Shown here: positions 7,389 to 15,211 of the stretch, in pieces
How positions within the stretch are numbered: position 1 is the first letter of the stretch
Layout: each line of letters opens with the position of its first letter
Origin: Fervidibacter sp032160945
Lineage (GTDB): Bacteria; Armatimonadota; Fervidibacteria; Fervidibacterales; Fervidibacteraceae
Direction: 5' to 3' (one strand)
DNA length: 19,648 bases
NCBI GenBank assembly: GCA_032160945.1
Contig: JAVHTL010000052.1
The notes under the pieces: generated by a model
What the model was told of the DNA's origin: nothing
Seen by the model: the letters and a program-made list of their open reading frames with translations, nothing else
Database searches by the model: none
Program-made: the position numbers and the translations under genes

Positions 7389-8297
7389 TCACGAACCGAT
7401 CAGAGCGAAAGCCAAAGCGAATAGGACAAAGAAAGCGACATGGATGAAGAAGGCACGAGCATGGTCAAGGCGGAGTCGTGCCAATAAAGTCTCAAAGACA
7501 GCAGCAATGCAGAACACGACGAAGACTTTGACTAACAGGAGCAAAAAGTTAAGTGGGAAGGGAGCGATAACTGGCAGGAACAACTCGCAGAAAAGCCAAG
7601 TGACGATAAACCACTTGACAAAGAATGTCCATCGGTAAAGAGCCAATCTCCAACTCCCTTGTTCAAGCAACACGCCACCCATCAACTCCTGTTCGGCTTC
7701 GGAGAGGTCAAAAGGCAATTTGCCGAAGTATGGTAGTAAAGCCGAAACTGCACCTATCCCAGCCAGCACCGTTGAAAGGCTGTAACCATTTTGAGCGTGC
7801 CAGAGGACTATCTCGGACAACTTGAAAGTTCCCGCTTTGACTGCAAGGACAAAAACGGCAAACGCCAAAACTGGCTCAACGAAAAGCAGCAACTGCAATT
7901 CACGAGCAGTGCCCAAGAAACTGTATGGGTTACCCGATGCTGCCCCTCCGAGAACAACGGTTGCTGTTGATAAACCGAGAAGGTAAAGGACTACCAAAAG
8001 GTCGCCAGCAAAAGAGATTGGGTTGAAGTTGCCGACAGGCAAAAGAACCCCCGCAATGACAGCAGAACCAAGGGCGAGGAAAGGCAAAAAGTTTGTCAGT
8101 GTGTTTGATGCTGTCGTCACATCGGTTTTGCCAGCGAGTTTAACCAAGTCAAGGTAGCCCTGAATTAAGGGTGGACCTACACGGGAGTGAATTCTCGCCC
8201 TAATTTTGCGACCCAAACCGTCAAGAAAAGGTGAAATCGCCATCAGCACTATTGGCACGACAATCGCCCAAATCAACGCAACTTGCCAACTTGCCAT
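7389..8297 (-). CDS. hyfC: Membrane anchor subunit, NuoH-like (HyfC/HycD)
   Basis: A 302-aa hydrophobic protein of the NADH dehydrogenase subunit 1/hydrogenase anchor family. Signature regions are RVGPPLIQGYLDLVKLAGK (about 39-57) and PFDLSEAEQELMGG (195-208), which match the NuoH loops that face the hydrogenase/quinone module. It anchors the HyfG-HyfH-HyfI arm and couples redox change to the membrane arm. An upstream TTG at 8303 is possible, but AGGTGGT eight bases before the ATG at 8297 decides the start. The gene begins 2 bp after the hyfG stop, which suggests translational coupling. Confidence 0.92.
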   Translation of the reverse strand: MASWQVALIWAIVVPIVLMAISPFLDGLGRKIRARIHSRVGPPLIQGYLDLVKLAGKTDVTTASNTLTNFLPFLALGSAVIAGVLLPVGNFNPISFAGDLLVVLYLLGLSTATVVLGGAASGNPYSFLGTARELQLLLFVEPVLAFAVFVLAVKAGTFKLSEIVLWHAQNGYSLSTVLAGIGAVSALLPYFGKLPFDLSEAEQELMGGVLLEQGSWRLALYRWTFFVKWFIVTWLFCELFLPVIAPFPLNFLLLLVKVFVVFCIAAVFETLLARLRLDHARAFFIHVAFFVLFALAFALIGS

Positions 8298-8299
8298 TT

Positions 8300-10039
8300 T
8301 CAAGCACCACCTTTAATTTGCTTTCTCAGTTCCGCAGTTTTTTGCCTTGACAACTTGTAAAGTTCTTGTTCTGTCAGCACCTTCGTCTCGCCCTTATTGA
8401 CATCCACGATTTCCATCCGCTCGGTGCAAGAGAAACAAGGGTCAACGCTTCCAAGCGTGATGGGGACATCAGCGACGGTTGTGCCTGGCTTGAACATCAC
8501 TGGGACAGCCTGAATGTTTTGGTAACTTGGTGCACGAACTCGCCAACGGTAAGGTCTGTTGTTTTCGCCAGTGAAGACATAGTGGAAGACTTCGCCCCTC
8601 GGCGCTTCAACGGCGTGCATCCCGTGCCTGTAAGGCGGTATTTCTTCGGGCAACTCAGCCATCAATTCACCTTCAGGCAAATCTTGCAGCAACTTGACAC
8701 ACTGGCGAACAATTTTGACTGACTCAAAAATCTCCCCAACTCTCACCAGAGTCCGAGCCAAGTTATCACAACCGTCATGGGTCACAACATCAAACTCCAT
8801 CATGTCATAGGCAGCGTAAGGGTGGTCTTTTCGGGCATCAATGGCTACACCGCTGCCACGAGCGGTCGGACCAACAGCACCTGTCAGGCGAACTTCTTCT
8901 GGTGTGAAGATGCCCGTCCCTTTCAAGCGGGCGAGCAAAGGCATGTCGTTTAGAAGTGTTCCAGCAAGTTCTTTCGTCTCACTTTCAATTTTGTTCACGA
9001 CTTCCAAAATGCGTGGATGCTGCTCTCTCTTAATGTCCCTACGAACTCCGCCGACAAGATTGATGGAGAAGTGTTTTCTGCTACCTGTGAGGTATTCAGC
9101 AAGCCACATCACTGGCTCACGGATTCGCCACGATTGCATGAAGACATAGTCAAAGCCGAGAATGTGACAAGCCAATCCGAGCCAAAGCAAATGGCTGTGG
9201 ATGCGTTCCAATTCCAAAATGAGGGTTCGGATGACCCTTGCCCTCAAAGGAACTTCAATGCCCGAAGATTCCTCAATTGCTTGGCAGTAACTTGTTGAGT
9301 GGACGCAACCGCAAATGCCACAAATCCGTTCAGCAAGGAACACAACTTGGTTGTAAGTAAGAGCGCTGTCGCCAAGTTTCTCAACTGCCCTGTGATTGTA
9401 AAAGCCACGATAGTCACAGCCAACGACAACTTCACCGTCAACGAAAACTCGCCACTGAGATGGCTCTTCAAGCACTGGGAAGAAAGGACCGACGGTCACA
9501 ACAGTTGTGCCCTCTGGCGGTTCTTTGAACGGGAAAGTTTTGTTCGGGTCAAGTGGCGGTTTATAGTCGTAGGGATAATCTTTGCGGAGTGGGTAAAGCC
9601 CTTCGGGGAAACCATCCGGCAGAACGAGAGGGCGTGGGTCAGGATGCCCTTCAGGGATTATGCCCAGCAAATCTTTAAACTCCCGCTCAGCCCAACCAGC
9701 AGCGGGAACAATTGGTGTGATTGAAGGGATGTGAGGAGGGTCTCCTTTCAGCGGGATGACGAGTGCACACCGGACATTTGCTTGGTCAAAGGCGAAAAAG
9801 TGCAAAACTTCAAAGCCTCCGTTCAGAGGTCGTTTGTCCACTCCTGCGCTGATGACATACCTTGCGCCCAAGCCGTTGAAAAGCGTATCCGCTGCTTGAA
9901 CGACTACATCATGGTCTATCGTGACATAAAGTCGGTGAGGTGTCGGTTGTTCAATTGCCCTCACTTTCTCACCTAACCGCTCTTGCAACGCAGCGACGAC
10001 TTGGTTGATTTGCTCTGTGCTTTGCTCTACGGTCACCAT
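8300..10039 (-). CDS. hyfG: Group 4 [NiFe]-hydrogenase catalytic subunit, NuoC-NuoD fusion (HyfG/HycE)
   Basis: A 579-aa protein that joins an N-terminal NuoC-like 30-kDa domain (about 1-165, with ending RKDYPYD) to a NuoD-like domain. Both nickel-binding motifs are intact: RICGICGCVH with C240 and C243, and DPCFSCTER with C535 and C538. It is therefore a true hydrogenase rather than a complex I subunit. After R541 a 38-residue tail beginning MEIVD remains, at the position where E. coli pre-HycE is cleaved between Arg and Met, in agreement with the hycI-like protease in the operon. An overlapping ATG at 10066 exists, but AAAGGAGGT precedes the ATG at 10039, which I chose. The reaction is reversible reduction of protons to H2 coupled to ion translocation. 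Confidence 0.96.
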   Translation of the reverse strand: MVTVEQSTEQINQVVAALQERLGEKVRAIEQPTPHRLYVTIDHDVVVQAADTLFNGLGARYVISAGVDKRPLNGGFEVLHFFAFDQANVRCALVIPLKGDPPHIPSITPIVPAAGWAEREFKDLLGIIPEGHPDPRPLVLPDGFPEGLYPLRKDYPYDYKPPLDPNKTFPFKEPPEGTTVVTVGPFFPVLEEPSQWRVFVDGEVVVGCDYRGFYNHRAVEKLGDSALTYNQVVFLAERICGICGCVHSTSYCQAIEESSGIEVPLRARVIRTLILELERIHSHLLWLGLACHILGFDYVFMQSWRIREPVMWLAEYLTGSRKHFSINLVGGVRRDIKREQHPRILEVVNKIESETKELAGTLLNDMPLLARLKGTGIFTPEEVRLTGAVGPTARGSGVAIDARKDHPYAAYDMMEFDVVTHDGCDNLARTLVRVGEIFESVKIVRQCVKLLQDLPEGELMAELPEEIPPYRHGMHAVEAPRGEVFHYVFTGENNRPYRWRVRAPSYQNIQAVPVMFKPGTTVADVPITLGSVDPCFSCTERMEIVDVNKGETKVLTEQELYKLSRQKTAELRKQIKGGA

Positions 10040-10047
10040 AATGACCG

Positions 10048-10053
10048 ACCTCC
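10048..10053 (-). promoter_or_regulatory. Ribosome-binding site that sets the hyfG start
   Basis: GGAGGT on the minus strand, eight bases before the ATG at 10039, lies inside the longer frame that opens at 10066 with an ATGA overlap onto hyfB. It argues that the nine extra N-terminal residues are not translated. Confidence 0.7.
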
Positions 10054-10062
10054 TTTGCTTGA

Positions 10063-12066
10063 TCATGACCTAAACATCAGCCAAACGATCAAAGCGATAA
10101 TGATTGCGCCGATAATTTGCCAAGCGATATAGAGATGCGGGACGCCCGTGTGGGCTCGCCGCAACAAATCGCTTATCCATTCACCGCCACTGATGACAGG
10201 GCGATACATCCAAGCCTCAGGGTCAAGCAATTTGGTGAACCAAGCGGGTGGTCGCCAGCGTGGTATGGTCACTTTCGGATATGCTCGTTGAAGTAACTCC
10301 TCACGCATTGGAACACCTTGCGGGTGACTTCTCAAATGTTCAGGCTTTATCAATTCACCGCCAAGCCAAATTGGTGCTTTGCGGGGTTGACGCTCCGTCC
10401 CAACCGCTATGACGGCGAAGATGCTGACAATCACGAACATTCCGACAATGACAAGAGGCGAAAATGAACCGGTGAAGGGTTGAACCCATGCCCACTGCCA
10501 AACCTCAGCCAACCTTTGCTCAACACCTGCGAACATGGAAGCGTCGGCGATAATCCAACTGAGCCACCTCAGCACAGTGCCGGGAAACAATCCGACCGCA
10601 ATGATGAGGAAAGTCAAGAGAAGTTGGGAGAGCCTCATTGTCAACGGGACTTCCAATTTCTCTGACCTCATCGGCTTGATGAGGAAACAGGAAGCGAAGA
10701 ACTTGACGGAATAGAGGATTGAGAAGATGCTTGCGAGGAGCATACCAACACCCGAAAAGGTCACAGGGATGGATTGGGAGAAGAGGAGGGACTGTAAAAT
10801 CAGCCACTTGCTCACAAACGCTGTCAAGGGCGGGAAACCGGCAATTGCCATTGAACCGATGAAAGCAGTCCCTGCGGTTTCGGGCATTGATTCAAGTAAA
10901 CCTCCCAAATCGGCGAACCGGCGGCTGCCAGTTGCGTAAAGCACTGAGCCTGCATTTAGGAACAGCAAAGCCTTAACAAGTGCATCGCCAACAATGTGGA
11001 AGAACGCTCCAGCCATCGCAATGTTGGCAAGCACTTGGTTTTGCTTGAACAGGAACATCCCGGCACCAATCCCCAAAGTGATAAAGCCAGACTGAGCGAT
11101 AGATGAATAAGCCAACAGAACTTTTGCGTCGTAGGTGACAGTTGCTGCAGCACCTCCCAAAACAGCAGACACGACACCGAAAATCCCGAAGACATAACTC
11201 CAATCGTAGGCAAACGGGAATGCAGCCGTAGGCAGAAGCCAGACGAAGAACCTCAGGAAACCGTAAATCCCCAACTTGATCATCACGCCGGAAAGCATTG
11301 CCGATATTGGCGATGGTGCTGCCGGGTGAGCATCGGGCAACCAATCGCCGAACGGGAAGAGGGCTGCTTTAGTTGCAAAACCAATGAACAGGAGTGTGAG
11401 CACTCCGTGCAAGAGCATGGGGCGAGTTTTCGCCAATTTCTCAAATGTCGCAAAGATCGTCGTGAACTCAAAAGAGCCACCTTGAACCCAAAGGATGACA
11501 GCGGCGACAAGCAAACAAAGCGCACCGAGGTGGGTTAGGATGAAGTATTTGAGCGCAGCACGCAAATTTTCGGGCTTGCTTCGTTCGTAAGCGACCAAGA
11601 CATAGGAAGCCAGTGTCATGAGTTCCCAGAACACAAGGAAAGTCAACATGTCGTGTGCAACGACAACGCCAACCATTGCCAATATGAAGAGCAGCAGCAT
11701 TGGGTAGTAGCGAATGAGGTGCTCTTGACGGTAATGTGGATGTTCAAGGTAGGAATACGAGTGCAATGCTGCCGATACCGTCAAAATTCCGATCAGCGTC
11801 AGGAACAACCCGCTCAGCATATCGGCTTGAAGTGTCAATTTCGTTTTGATGGCAGGAATTTCTGTCAGGATGAAGGAAGATGTCGCTCCCCAGACTATCA
11901 ACCCAACTCCTGCGTAGAGTAGAACAATGGCGGACAAAATGGCAAATAAAGTCCCCAAAATCCTCGTTAGCGTCCGTTGTTCCGCTGTCAGCGCTGTCAC
12001 CACTACGCCTAAGGCAAGAATGGCACCTGCCAGCAGAATCGTTTTCATCAAAGTTTCAGCCACCAT
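10063..12066 (-). CDS. hyfB: Antiporter-like proton-translocating membrane subunit (HyfB, NuoL-like)
   Basis: A 667-aa membrane protein, matching the size of E. coli HyfB (about 670 aa). The antiporter core has Glu148 in FWELMTLAS, Lys233 in FATKAALFPFGDWLPDAH, Lys264 in GVMIKLGIY and Lys365 in DALVKALLFL. Beyond the core is a long C-terminal extension (about 560-667). It contains soluble-looking PRKAPIWLGGE and RPVISGGEWISDLLRRAH stretches and a last hydrophobic helix ending near the C-terminus, as in HyfB/HycC. The ATG at 12066 follows GAGAGGTGA. It sits between hyfD (13-bp gap) and hyfG. Confidence 0.92.
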   Translation of the reverse strand: MVAETLMKTILLAGAILALGVVVTALTAEQRTLTRILGTLFAILSAIVLLYAGVGLIVWGATSSFILTEIPAIKTKLTLQADMLSGLFLTLIGILTVSAALHSYSYLEHPHYRQEHLIRYYPMLLLFILAMVGVVVAHDMLTFLVFWELMTLASYVLVAYERSKPENLRAALKYFILTHLGALCLLVAAVILWVQGGSFEFTTIFATFEKLAKTRPMLLHGVLTLLFIGFATKAALFPFGDWLPDAHPAAPSPISAMLSGVMIKLGIYGFLRFFVWLLPTAAFPFAYDWSYVFGIFGVVSAVLGGAAATVTYDAKVLLAYSSIAQSGFITLGIGAGMFLFKQNQVLANIAMAGAFFHIVGDALVKALLFLNAGSVLYATGSRRFADLGGLLESMPETAGTAFIGSMAIAGFPPLTAFVSKWLILQSLLFSQSIPVTFSGVGMLLASIFSILYSVKFFASCFLIKPMRSEKLEVPLTMRLSQLLLTFLIIAVGLFPGTVLRWLSWIIADASMFAGVEQRLAEVWQWAWVQPFTGSFSPLVIVGMFVIVSIFAVIAVGTERQPRKAPIWLGGELIKPEHLRSHPQGVPMREELLQRAYPKVTIPRWRPPAWFTKLLDPEAWMYRPVISGGEWISDLLRRAHTGVPHLYIAWQIIGAIIIALIVWLMFRS

Positions 12067-12079
12067 CTTTCGTCACCTC

Positions 12080-13570
12080 TCACCTTCCCAAAGCCCCTGA
12101 TGCAAGGGGTAGTGCTATCAAAGGTATAAGGATGCAGGCTGCGATTAAGACGCTCAAGGAAAGGTCAATGGAACGCCGAGAGCCTTCTATAGCCTCCACA
12201 TGGGGTGAAGGTGTTCCGAAGAAGACCTTTTGTCCCACATGCAAGAACCACCCGAAAGCAATTAGGCTTTCCAAAAGCATAGCAAACGCTAAGAAATACC
12301 CAAACGAGCCGTTTTGCAACGCTCCGATGACGAGGAACAATTTGCTCCAGAATGCTGCAAGTGGCGGGATGCCTGTGACAGTGAAAACACCAACGAAGAA
12401 ACTGAGGGCGATAAGAGGTTGCTTTGAAGCGACGCCAGAAAGTTCAGAGATGCGGCGAGTCCCGGAAAAGTAGGTTAATGCACCAACTGTCAAGAACAAA
12501 AGACCTTTGCCCGCAGCGTGGGCTGCAATGTGCAAAAGCGCACCCTGATATGCCTCGGGTGATTTGAACATGATGTAAATGCCGCAGCCAAGCAAGATGT
12601 AACTGAGATGGGCGATGGTTGAAAGCGCAAGCAGGCGCTTCAGGTCGTCTTGGAAGAAGAAAGCGCTTACGGCAAAGAACATCGTCACAAGCGCCATCAC
12701 AGTTGTGAGCAACCCTACCCAATAGGGCAACTTACCGCCTTCCAAAATGAGCCTTGCTGCCAAGTAAACGCCTGCTTTCACCATCGCCGCTGCATGCAAA
12801 TAAGCGGAGACGGGTGTCGGTGCTTCCATCGCTTCAGGCAGCCATGTGTGGAATGGAAACTGCGCTGCTTTCGCCCAAGAACCGACCATGATGAAGATGA
12901 AGATGAGGGCAAACAAAGCACCACGAACTTCTGGGCTGATCAGTTTCAACGCTTCAAAATCAAAACTGCCAGCGTTCAAGTAGAGCGCAACGATGGCGAC
13001 CATCAAAGCCAATCCGCCACCGTGTGTCATGAGCAATGCCTTGTAACCACCCCAAAGTGCTCTATCGGTTTCGTAGAACCCGATGAGCGCCCACGAGCAA
13101 ATAGTCGTCAACTCCCAAAAGATGAAGAGTTGCAAGAAGTTTGACGATGTGACTAATCCAGCCATTGATGCGATGAAGACGAGCATCCAGAAAAAGTATC
13201 GCTCTCGCCCATCGGTGACAGGGTGTTCTTTGTTACCAGCACTGATGTATGCGACCGAGTAAACAGTGACGAGGAAACCGAGCCCCACGACAATCATCAG
13301 CATGATTGAACTGAGAGGGTCAAGGAGGAAGCCAAACATTGAAACTTCCTTACCGACGAACCGACCGAATTGGGGCAAACCGCCGAGGTGAATTCTCACT
13401 CCAATGAAGCCCCACCGCCCAACCATCCACAATCCGATAAGGGCGGTTAACCCTGTAAACAGGGAGGCAACGATGTCCGTCGTTCGGTTTTTTGTCCCAA
13501 TGCAAATGAATGCGCCGACTAACGGTAGCAGGATCAATAGCAGAAACCAAGGCAAAACTTGCTCATTCAT
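12080..13570 (-). CDS. hyfD: Antiporter-like proton-translocating membrane subunit (HyfD-like)
   Basis: A 496-aa membrane protein close in size to E. coli HyfD (about 480 aa) and similar to NuoL/M. Key residues are Glu153 in IFWELTTIC, Lys234 in WAKAAQFPFHTWLPEAMEAPTPVSA, Lys265 in AAMVKAGVY and Lys355 in HAAGKGLLFL, so its ion path looks intact. Together with HyfB and HyfF it gives three antiporter-like subunits, as in complex I and hydrogenase-4, and unlike the two-subunit FHL-1 or Ech types. Its ATG at 13570 overlaps the stop of the upstream protease gene (ATGA), so the two are probably translationally coupled. The proximity of a protease/HyfD pair to the cassette may mark an ancient junction of the operon. 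Confidence 0.9.
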   Translation of the reverse strand: MNEQVLPWFLLLILLPLVGAFICIGTKNRTTDIVASLFTGLTALIGLWMVGRWGFIGVRIHLGGLPQFGRFVGKEVSMFGFLLDPLSSIMLMIVVGLGFLVTVYSVAYISAGNKEHPVTDGRERYFFWMLVFIASMAGLVTSSNFLQLFIFWELTTICSWALIGFYETDRALWGGYKALLMTHGGGLALMVAIVALYLNAGSFDFEALKLISPEVRGALFALIFIFIMVGSWAKAAQFPFHTWLPEAMEAPTPVSAYLHAAAMVKAGVYLAARLILEGGKLPYWVGLLTTVMALVTMFFAVSAFFFQDDLKRLLALSTIAHLSYILLGCGIYIMFKSPEAYQGALLHIAAHAAGKGLLFLTVGALTYFSGTRRISELSGVASKQPLIALSFFVGVFTVTGIPPLAAFWSKLFLVIGALQNGSFGYFLAFAMLLESLIAFGWFLHVGQKVFFGTPSPHVEAIEGSRRSIDLSLSVLIAACILIPLIALPLASGALGR

Positions 13571-14100
13571 CCCCCAAGCACCTCCCCTGACATTTCGGCG
13601 GGACGGAGACTCTCTCCGTCAACGAGTTGAGTTAGCATTTGGGCGAGTTGGCGTGCCGTTGCCACAACTGCATCGCTCATCGGCATCCCAAATCCAATTT
13701 GCCCCGGCTGAATTGCCAAAAGCCAACATGAAATCCCGCTGCTCTCCAAAATTTGTCCCAAAAGTTTCAGCGAAACTGTATGGGTTGACGGAACTTTATC
13801 ACCAAGCACAGAGAGCGGCAAAAGAACCCAATCTCCTGCTTCGCTTTCAAAATCCACTGCATCAAGGAAGAGCACAACATCTGGCTTAGCATCCAGCAAT
13901 AATCCCAAATAGTTTTCAGGCACGGTCTCACCGTCAACGACGAGCACATGCTCCCCTACAAGCGACTGCAATTGTTCAGCGATTACCGAACCAACTCCAT
14001 CGTCGCCTCGCAATCTGTTCCCGACGCCGACAATGGCAAATTTTTTGCCTTTCAACAAATCGCTCAAATCGGTGGCTCTCGTTTCAAACAACTTCACCAC
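13567..14100 (-). CDS. hycI: [NiFe]-hydrogenase maturation endopeptidase (HycI/HyaD, peptidase M52)
   Basis: A protein of about 177 aa with the M52 fold motifs: GVGNRLRGDDGVGS (acidic nickel ligand about D34), FLDAVDFE (about D79) and STHTVSL (H106). It would clip the 38-residue tail from pre-HyfG after nickel insertion, in the cytoplasm. The frame is open to an ATG at 14172, but the extra 24 residues do not match the family. They would also overlap the divergent cassette gene, including its -10 region and start. I therefore chose GTG at 14100; the neighbouring GTG at 14097 is equally possible, both with only a weak AGGA upstream. It overlaps hyfD by 4 bp. Confidence 0.88.
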   Translation of the reverse strand: MVKLFETRATDLSDLLKGKKFAIVGVGNRLRGDDGVGSVIAEQLQSLVGEHVLVVDGETVPENYLGLLLDAKPDVVLFLDAVDFESEAGDWVLLPLSVLGDKVPSTHTVSLKLLGQILESSGISCWLLAIQPGQIGFGMPMSDAVVATARQLAQMLTQLVDGESLRPAEMSGEVLGG

Positions 14101-14146
14101 CGTCCTGAAGTGCGACAGCGTTAAAATTGCAAGCGGTGATAAGGCT

Positions 14147-14434
14147 ATGAGCATCGGCGAGCAAATTCTCAAAGAAGCACCCGACTTGGGAACGGGAAAT
14201 GAGGAGTGGGAAGAGAACAGGCGTGCCTTTTGGCGAATGCACTCTGAACTTTTGGCAAAAGGTTACGAGGGCAAGTGGGTGGCGGTTTATCAGGGAAGGG
14301 TCGTGGACAGCGATGTTGATCGGAAAGCCCTTATTAAGCGTGTGTTTGCCCAACACGGCGTTGTTCCCGCTTACTTCCAACTCGTGCTTAAAGATGGCTT
14401 GAGGGAAGCAACCATTCGCACCTTGGGGGGATAA
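14147..14434 (+). CDS. Small DUF5678-like protein, cassette copy 1
   Basis: A 95-aa protein without a signal peptide or membrane helix. The N-terminal half is predicted helical and highly charged (EEWEENRRAFWRMHSELL). It is followed by GKWVAVYQGRVVDSD, which resembles the DUF5678 core (GKWVA-x-GxVV), and a variable C-terminal part from about residue 57. DUF5678 proteins have no assigned activity. In my recollection they are often found next to clan AA aspartic proteases in uncultured bacteria. The ATG at 14147 is shared with copy 2; upstream GGTGATAAGG could serve as ribosome-binding site. The frame is open further upstream to 14033, but that part lies inside the divergent hycI-like gene. The next gene starts 3 bp after its stop. 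Confidence 0.78.
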   Translation: MSIGEQILKEAPDLGTGNEEWEENRRAFWRMHSELLAKGYEGKWVAVYQGRVVDSDVDRKALIKRVFAQHGVVPAYFQLVLKDGLREATIRTLGG

Positions 14435-14437
14435 CCG

Positions 14438-14827
14438 GTGAACCCCGAACAATTCGCTTATGATGCCACTTATGTTCCTCCAGCACCTGTTGTGCGTGTC
14501 CTTTTGGTCAATCCTTTCAACCCATCCCTTCAAACGCAACTCGTAGGGTTGATTGACACGGGAGCGGACATAACTGTTGTGCCAGAGGAAGTAGTAGCCC
14601 GACTTGGGCTTATCCATCAAGGTGACATTTTGGTTAGGGATTTCAGCAGAGTGCCATCCTTTCGTCCCACTTACCTTGTGGATGTCCAAATTGGTCAGCA
14701 CTGGTTTGACCTTGTTGAGGTAATATCCGCACCTACAAACGAACTTCTCCTCGGTCGCAATATCATCAACAGTCTTGACCTTAGGCTCAACGGTCCCCAA
14801 CTTGTTTTGGAAATCCTGAATGCGTGA
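14438..14827 (+). CDS. Retropepsin-like (clan AA) aspartic protease, cassette copy 1
   Basis: A 129-aa protein with the single-lobe retropepsin signature. The catalytic motif is LIDTGADITVVP (D40-T-G), and the C-terminal LLGRNIINSLDLRLNG matches the hydrophobic-hydrophobic-Gly motif plus helix of this clan. Such proteins act as homodimers. The substrate is unknown; the natural candidate is the adjacent DUF5678-like protein or a factor it binds. The start is a GTG at 14438 with GGGGGG seven bases upstream, only 3 bp after the DUF5678-like stop codon. No transmembrane segment or signal peptide is seen, which suggests a cytoplasmic enzyme. Copy 2 shares the N-terminal AYDA.Y.PPAPVV, the active site and the last 25 residues, but differs in the flap region. 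Confidence 0.85.
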   Translation: MNPEQFAYDATYVPPAPVVRVLLVNPFNPSLQTQLVGLIDTGADITVVPEEVVARLGLIHQGDILVRDFSRVPSFRPTYLVDVQIGQHWFDLVEVISAPTNELLLGRNIINSLDLRLNGPQLVLEILNA

Positions 14828-14870
14828 CTTCATCGCTCGCCGCGCCTCTCCTTTAAAATCCGCACAAGTT

Positions 14871-14898
14871 TTGTCAAGTAAACCGATAGCGTTAAAAT
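14871..14898 (+). promoter_or_regulatory. Putative sigma70-type promoter before cassette copy 2
   Basis: TTGTCA and TAAAAT are separated by 16 bp, each one base from consensus, with the -10 about 20 bases before the ATG at 14918. The -10 is part of the duplicated segment and is also present at copy 1 (TAAAAT around 14122-14127), but copy 1 has no matching -35. The very short distance to the ATG fits a near-leaderless but SD-containing (AGGTGGTGAT) message. Confidence 0.45.
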
Positions 14899-14917
14899 TG
14901 CAGGTGGTGATGAAACC

Positions 14918-15193
14918 ATGAGCATCGGCGAGCAAATTCTCAAAGAAGCACCCGACTTGGGAACGGGAAATGAGGAGTGGGAAGAGAACAGGCGTGCCTT
15001 TTGGCGAATGCACTCTGAACTTTTGGCAAAAGGTTACGAGGGCAAGTGGGTGGCGGTTTATCAGGGAAGGGTCGTGGACAGCGATGAGGAAGTTGAGATT
15101 CTGCTCAAACGAGTTCGGGAGAAGTTCGGCTATGTTCCTGTCTATATCCAACAAGTTTTGCCCAAAGGTATGCCAGTTTACAAAATTCGGTGA
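14918..15193 (+). CDS. Small DUF5678-like protein, cassette copy 2
   Basis: A 91-aa paralogue of the copy 1 protein. Residues 1-56 are identical, encoded by 169 identical bases. The remaining residues (EEVEILLKRVREKFGYVPVYIQQVLPKG and a short tail) differ from copy 1 but keep the same pattern of helix, then Val/Pro-Tyr strand. This C-terminal version (EEVxxLLKxVREKFG) looks more like typical DUF5678 than copy 1 does. It is preceded by AGGTGGTGAT and a putative promoter. It ends 18 bp before the second protease gene, compared with 3 bp in copy 1. Function is unknown. Confidence 0.78.
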   Translation: MSIGEQILKEAPDLGTGNEEWEENRRAFWRMHSELLAKGYEGKWVAVYQGRVVDSDEEVEILLKRVREKFGYVPVYIQQVLPKGMPVYKIR

Positions 15194-15211
15194 CTTTGAG
15201 GGGGATTCTCC

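Larger units (their letters stand above)
14117..14827 (+). repeat. Direct-repeat cassette copy 1 (DUF5678-like gene plus aspartic protease gene)
   Basis: First of two direct copies, each 711 bp, with a constant offset of 771 bp. The ends are shared: about 30 bp of leader beginning AGCGTTAAAATTGCA, then 169 bp identical (14147-14315), and an 80-bp 3' end (14748-14827) with three mismatches. The middle is diverged. No inverted termini, target duplication or transposase gene is seen. Confidence 0.9.

Noticed and set aside
4676..13570. Ordinary respiratory complex I (nuo) operon
   Set aside because: The NuoD-like protein has both nickel-binding CxxC motifs, a cleavable tail and a maturation protease, and the NuoB-like protein has CxxC instead of CC. 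These are hydrogenase features.
13567..14172. Longer start (ATG at 14172) for the maturation protease
   Set aside because: The added residues do not resemble the family and would overlap the leader and start of the divergent cassette gene; GTG at 14100/14097 fits the expected length.
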